Assembly: GCF_003268475.1 (NCBI RefSeq)
Contig: NZ_MCIF01000002.1
Location: 2,447,390-2,483,840, forward strand
DNA length: 36,451 bases
From: Thermogemmatispora tikiterensis
GTDB taxonomy: Bacteria > Chloroflexota > Ktedonobacteria > Ktedonobacterales > Ktedonobacteraceae
Direction: 5' to 3'
Part shown: one piece after another, positions 34,740 through 36,451 of the stretch
Layout: each line of letters opens with the position of its first letter
Position numbering within the stretch: the first letter of the stretch is position 1
Program-made: the position numbers and the translations under genes
Notes under the pieces: generated by a model
Databases searched by the model: none
Seen by the model: only the letters and a program-made list of their open reading frames with translations
What the model was told of the DNA's origin: nothing

Positions 34740-34982
34740 GGGAGCCTGGTCAGCGATCGCGCCCGCTTCGCCCTGGACGTACCGCGCTCCACCCAGGCCC
34801 TGCTCGCCGCCGTCCCCTGGCAGCAGTGCCCCGCCGAAGCCCGAACCGCCTGCGCGGGCCTGCTGGCTCACTGGCGGCAGGGGCCTCCGCCAGCCACCCC
34901 CTGGGACCCTTCCCGGCCTCGGACCGCGAGCGCCTGCCAGCCCATCCCGCCAGACGGAGGGATGGGCCATGCCGCTTCGTGA
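34740..34982 (+). other. Open frame without a start codon, possible gene remnant
   Basis: After a TAG at 34737-34739 the frame stays open to a TGA at 34980-34982 and reads like protein (SLVSDRARFALDVPRSTQAL, then LLAAVPWQQCPAEARTACAG). There is no early ATG, GTG or TTG, so it is probably the 3' remnant of a gene. Its end overlaps the start of the NUDIX-like gene by 14 bases. The family is not recognised. Confidence 0.3.
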
Positions 34983-35606
34983 CCAAGATGCCCGTTTCGC
35001 TATCGGGCTGGACCTGCTCTTCGTCGATGCCGCCCGCCAGCACGTCGCCCTCATCCGCCGCCAGGAGGAGCAGCAGCTTGCCATGCTCGGCGAGCAACTG
35101 CGCTGGGCGAGCCTGCCGCCACCGGCCTCCTGCGCGCCCTGCGCGAGGAACTGGGCATCGCGAGCACCCACTGGCACCTGTACGGCGTCGGCCTGCGCTC
35201 CTGGCGGCTCGGCGGCCTCTTCGGCCTGGACCGCCCGGCCCGGGACCCCCGCTTCCTGGGGGCAACTTCCCTGGCCGCGCGCGCCCAGGTCCTCTCCCTC
35301 CTCTTCCTCATCGAGGCCGACCTGCCCCAGCTCCTGCGCATCGCCCGCCCCGGCCCCACCAGCAGCGTCCTGGGCCTGGAGGTGCTCCCCGTGACCGCCC
35401 TGGAGCAGCAGGCCCTCTTGCTCGATCACGCCGCGCTCATCCAGCAGGTCCTCGCCGCCGAGCGGGCAGGTCGCCTGCCCCTGCTGCCCGTGGACTCCGC
35501 CTGGCCCCTGCGCCGTGCTGATCCCGAGCCCGTCTCAGACCCCGAGTCCCCCCCGCGGCGGGACCGTTCACCTCAGCAAGGAGACAGCCATGAGCACCCC
35601 AGTTGA
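34969..35606 (+). pseudogene. NUDIX-like hydrolase with one frameshift
   Basis: An ATG at 34969 follows GGAGG and reads MPLRDQDARFAIGLDLLFVD, then HVALIRRQEEQQLAMLGEQLR. Near 35100 the protein continues in another frame: GEPAATGLLRALREELGIAS, which resembles a NUDIX box (G-x5-E-x7-R-x-L-x-EE-L-G) with the first Glu of the REuxEE motif as Ala. The second frame runs to TGA at 35604-35606 and overlaps the methyltransferase start by 17 bases. One base lost (or two gained) near 35098-35106 explains the break, so a sequencing error or a recent mutation are both possible. The downstream gene may be translationally coupled. Confidence 0.5.
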
Positions 35607-36451
35607 TCCCGCTCGCCCGCAGCCCGCGCCTCAGCCGCGCGGACGCTCGACCTACATCATCGACGCCGAGAACGCTGGCGAACTGGCCCGCCTCATGCAG
35701 CAGGATCGGCTGCTCACCGAGGCCCTGGGCGGCCTCTTGCCCGAGGAAGGGATCAGCCTCCCCGAGACGGGCCGCGTGCTTGACCTGGCCTGTGGCCCCG
35801 GCGGCTGGCTCTTGGAGCTGGCCTTCCGCTTCCCACGGGCTACCCTGATCGGCGTCGACCTCAGCCCGGCAGTGATCGAATACGCCACCGCGCAAGCCTG
35901 GTCGCGCGGCCTGGAGAACGTCCACTTTCAGGTCATGGACGTCATGGAGCCGCTCGCTTTCCCCGATGCCTCCTTCGACCTGATCAATGGCCGGCTCCTG
36001 TGGGGCTTCATGCTGCCGGAGGCCTGGCCGCAGCTGCTCGCCGAGTGTCGGCGCCTCCTCGTCCCCGGCGGGGTCGTGCGCCTGACCGAGATGGAGGAGC
36101 CGCTGACCACCAGTCCCGCCTTCGAACGGCTCATGGCCCTGGGCTGCCAGGCGCTCACGCGGGCGGGCCAGAGCCTCTCCCCCACCGGGCAGCATCTGGG
36201 GATCACGCCCGTGCTGCCCCGGCTGGTGCGGCAGGCCGGCCTGGTCGATGTGCGGCTGCGACCCACCGCCATCGAGTGGTCGATGGGCACCGAGCAGCAC
36301 TATCCGGTCTTCAAGGACGCGCTCATCGGGCTGGAGCTGGTCCTGCCCTTCCTGGAACGCCAGGGGCTGGCCACGCGGGCAGCGTTGACGACCCTGTACC
36401 AGCAGGCGGTGGCTGAGATGCAACAGGAGGACTTCTGCGCCCTCTGGACCC
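35590..36451 (+). CDS. Class I SAM-dependent methyltransferase (3' end outside window)
   Basis: The ATG at 35590 follows AAGGAG at seven bases. About 287 residues are visible. Residues 1-25 are Pro/Arg-rich. The methyltransferase fold has motif I VLDLACGPGGWLLELA, an acidic residue after strand 2 in LIGVDLSPAVIEYA, FQVMDVMEPLAFPDASFDLI as motifs II-III, and AECRRLLVPGGVVRLTEME after it. The C-terminal part duplicates the protein at window bases 1-378. The ubiE/BioC-like fold does not tell the acceptor. Its start overlaps the NUDIX-like frame, which suggests joint expression. Confidence 0.88.
   Translation, partial: MSTPVDPARPQPAPQPRGRSTYIIDAENAGELARLMQQDRLLTEALGGLLPEEGISLPETGRVLDLACGPGGWLLELAFRFPRATLIGVDLSPAVIEYATAQAWSRGLENVHFQVMDVMEPLAFPDASFDLINGRLLWGFMLPEAWPQLLAECRRLLVPGGVVRLTEMEEPLTTSPAFERLMALGCQALTRAGQSLSPTGQHLGITPVLPRLVRQAGLVDVRLRPTAIEWSMGTEQHYPVFKDALIGLELVLPFLERQGLATRAALTTLYQQAVAEMQQEDFCALWT

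Noticed and set aside
34621..34968. Upstream extension of the NUDIX-like frame from the GTG at 34621
   Set aside because: The added sequence is Pro/Arg/Ala-rich and unlike a domain, while GGAGG precedes the ATG at 34969.

Overview
The window is high-GC bacterial chromosome. The dense GC-rich left part, long multi-domain membrane proteins, a CRISPR repeat ending in ATTGAAAC, a DUF2690 protein and actinobacterial-style inositol genes fit a Chloroflexota of the Ktedonobacteria type (Thermogemmatispora-like). That placement is inference, since no rRNA or marker gene is present.

Layout. (1) 1-378 is the 3' end of a class I methyltransferase; a close paralogue starts at 35590 and runs off the right edge. 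(2) 921-1014 holds a class II tRNA-like element. (3) 1623-8736, minus strand, is an apparently intact five-gene membrane cassette: a P/T-rich single-pass protein, a 1285-residue fusion of alpha/beta hydrolase, MMPL/RND transporter and phosphopantetheine carrier domain, a DUF2690 membrane protein, a tail-anchored protein and a 75-residue protein. (4) 9279-9864 holds a strong inverted repeat, an attenuator-like terminator and a six-repeat CRISPR array with no cas genes. (5) 10393-11735 holds two damaged tyrosine recombinases on opposite strands. (6) 12108-16991, minus strand, is a decayed relative of the first cassette: an intact paralogue of the single-pass protein, a broken membrane GT2 glycosyltransferase, and a broken hydrolase-carrier protein that has lost both its nucleophile serine and its carrier serine. 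(7) 17786-34187, plus strand, is a myo-inositol catabolic locus with clearly lower GC: LacI-family regulator, sugar isomerase, ABC importer, three Gfo/Idh/MocA dehydrogenases, IolE, IolC, IolD, IolB, a DeoC/LacD-type aldolase and IolA. (8) 34188-36451 holds hairpins, an unassigned open frame, a frameshifted NUDIX-like gene and the second methyltransferase.

How they work together. The inositol locus supplies import, oxidation to inosose, dehydration, ring hydrolysis, isomerisation, phosphorylation, aldol cleavage and conversion of malonate semialdehyde to acetyl-CoA. The usual IolJ aldolase appears to be replaced by another fold-family member. An 18-bp inverted motif occurs both over the regulator's transcription start and in front of the first structural gene, and is the probable operator.

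The best candidate for an undescribed system is the hydrolase-MMPL-carrier cassette. One polypeptide seems to combine an acyl or peptidyl carrier, a hydrolase with a full Ser-Asp-His triad, and a lipid-type RND exporter, with a degenerating sister cassette 4-8 kb away. Its substrate cannot be read from the sequence.
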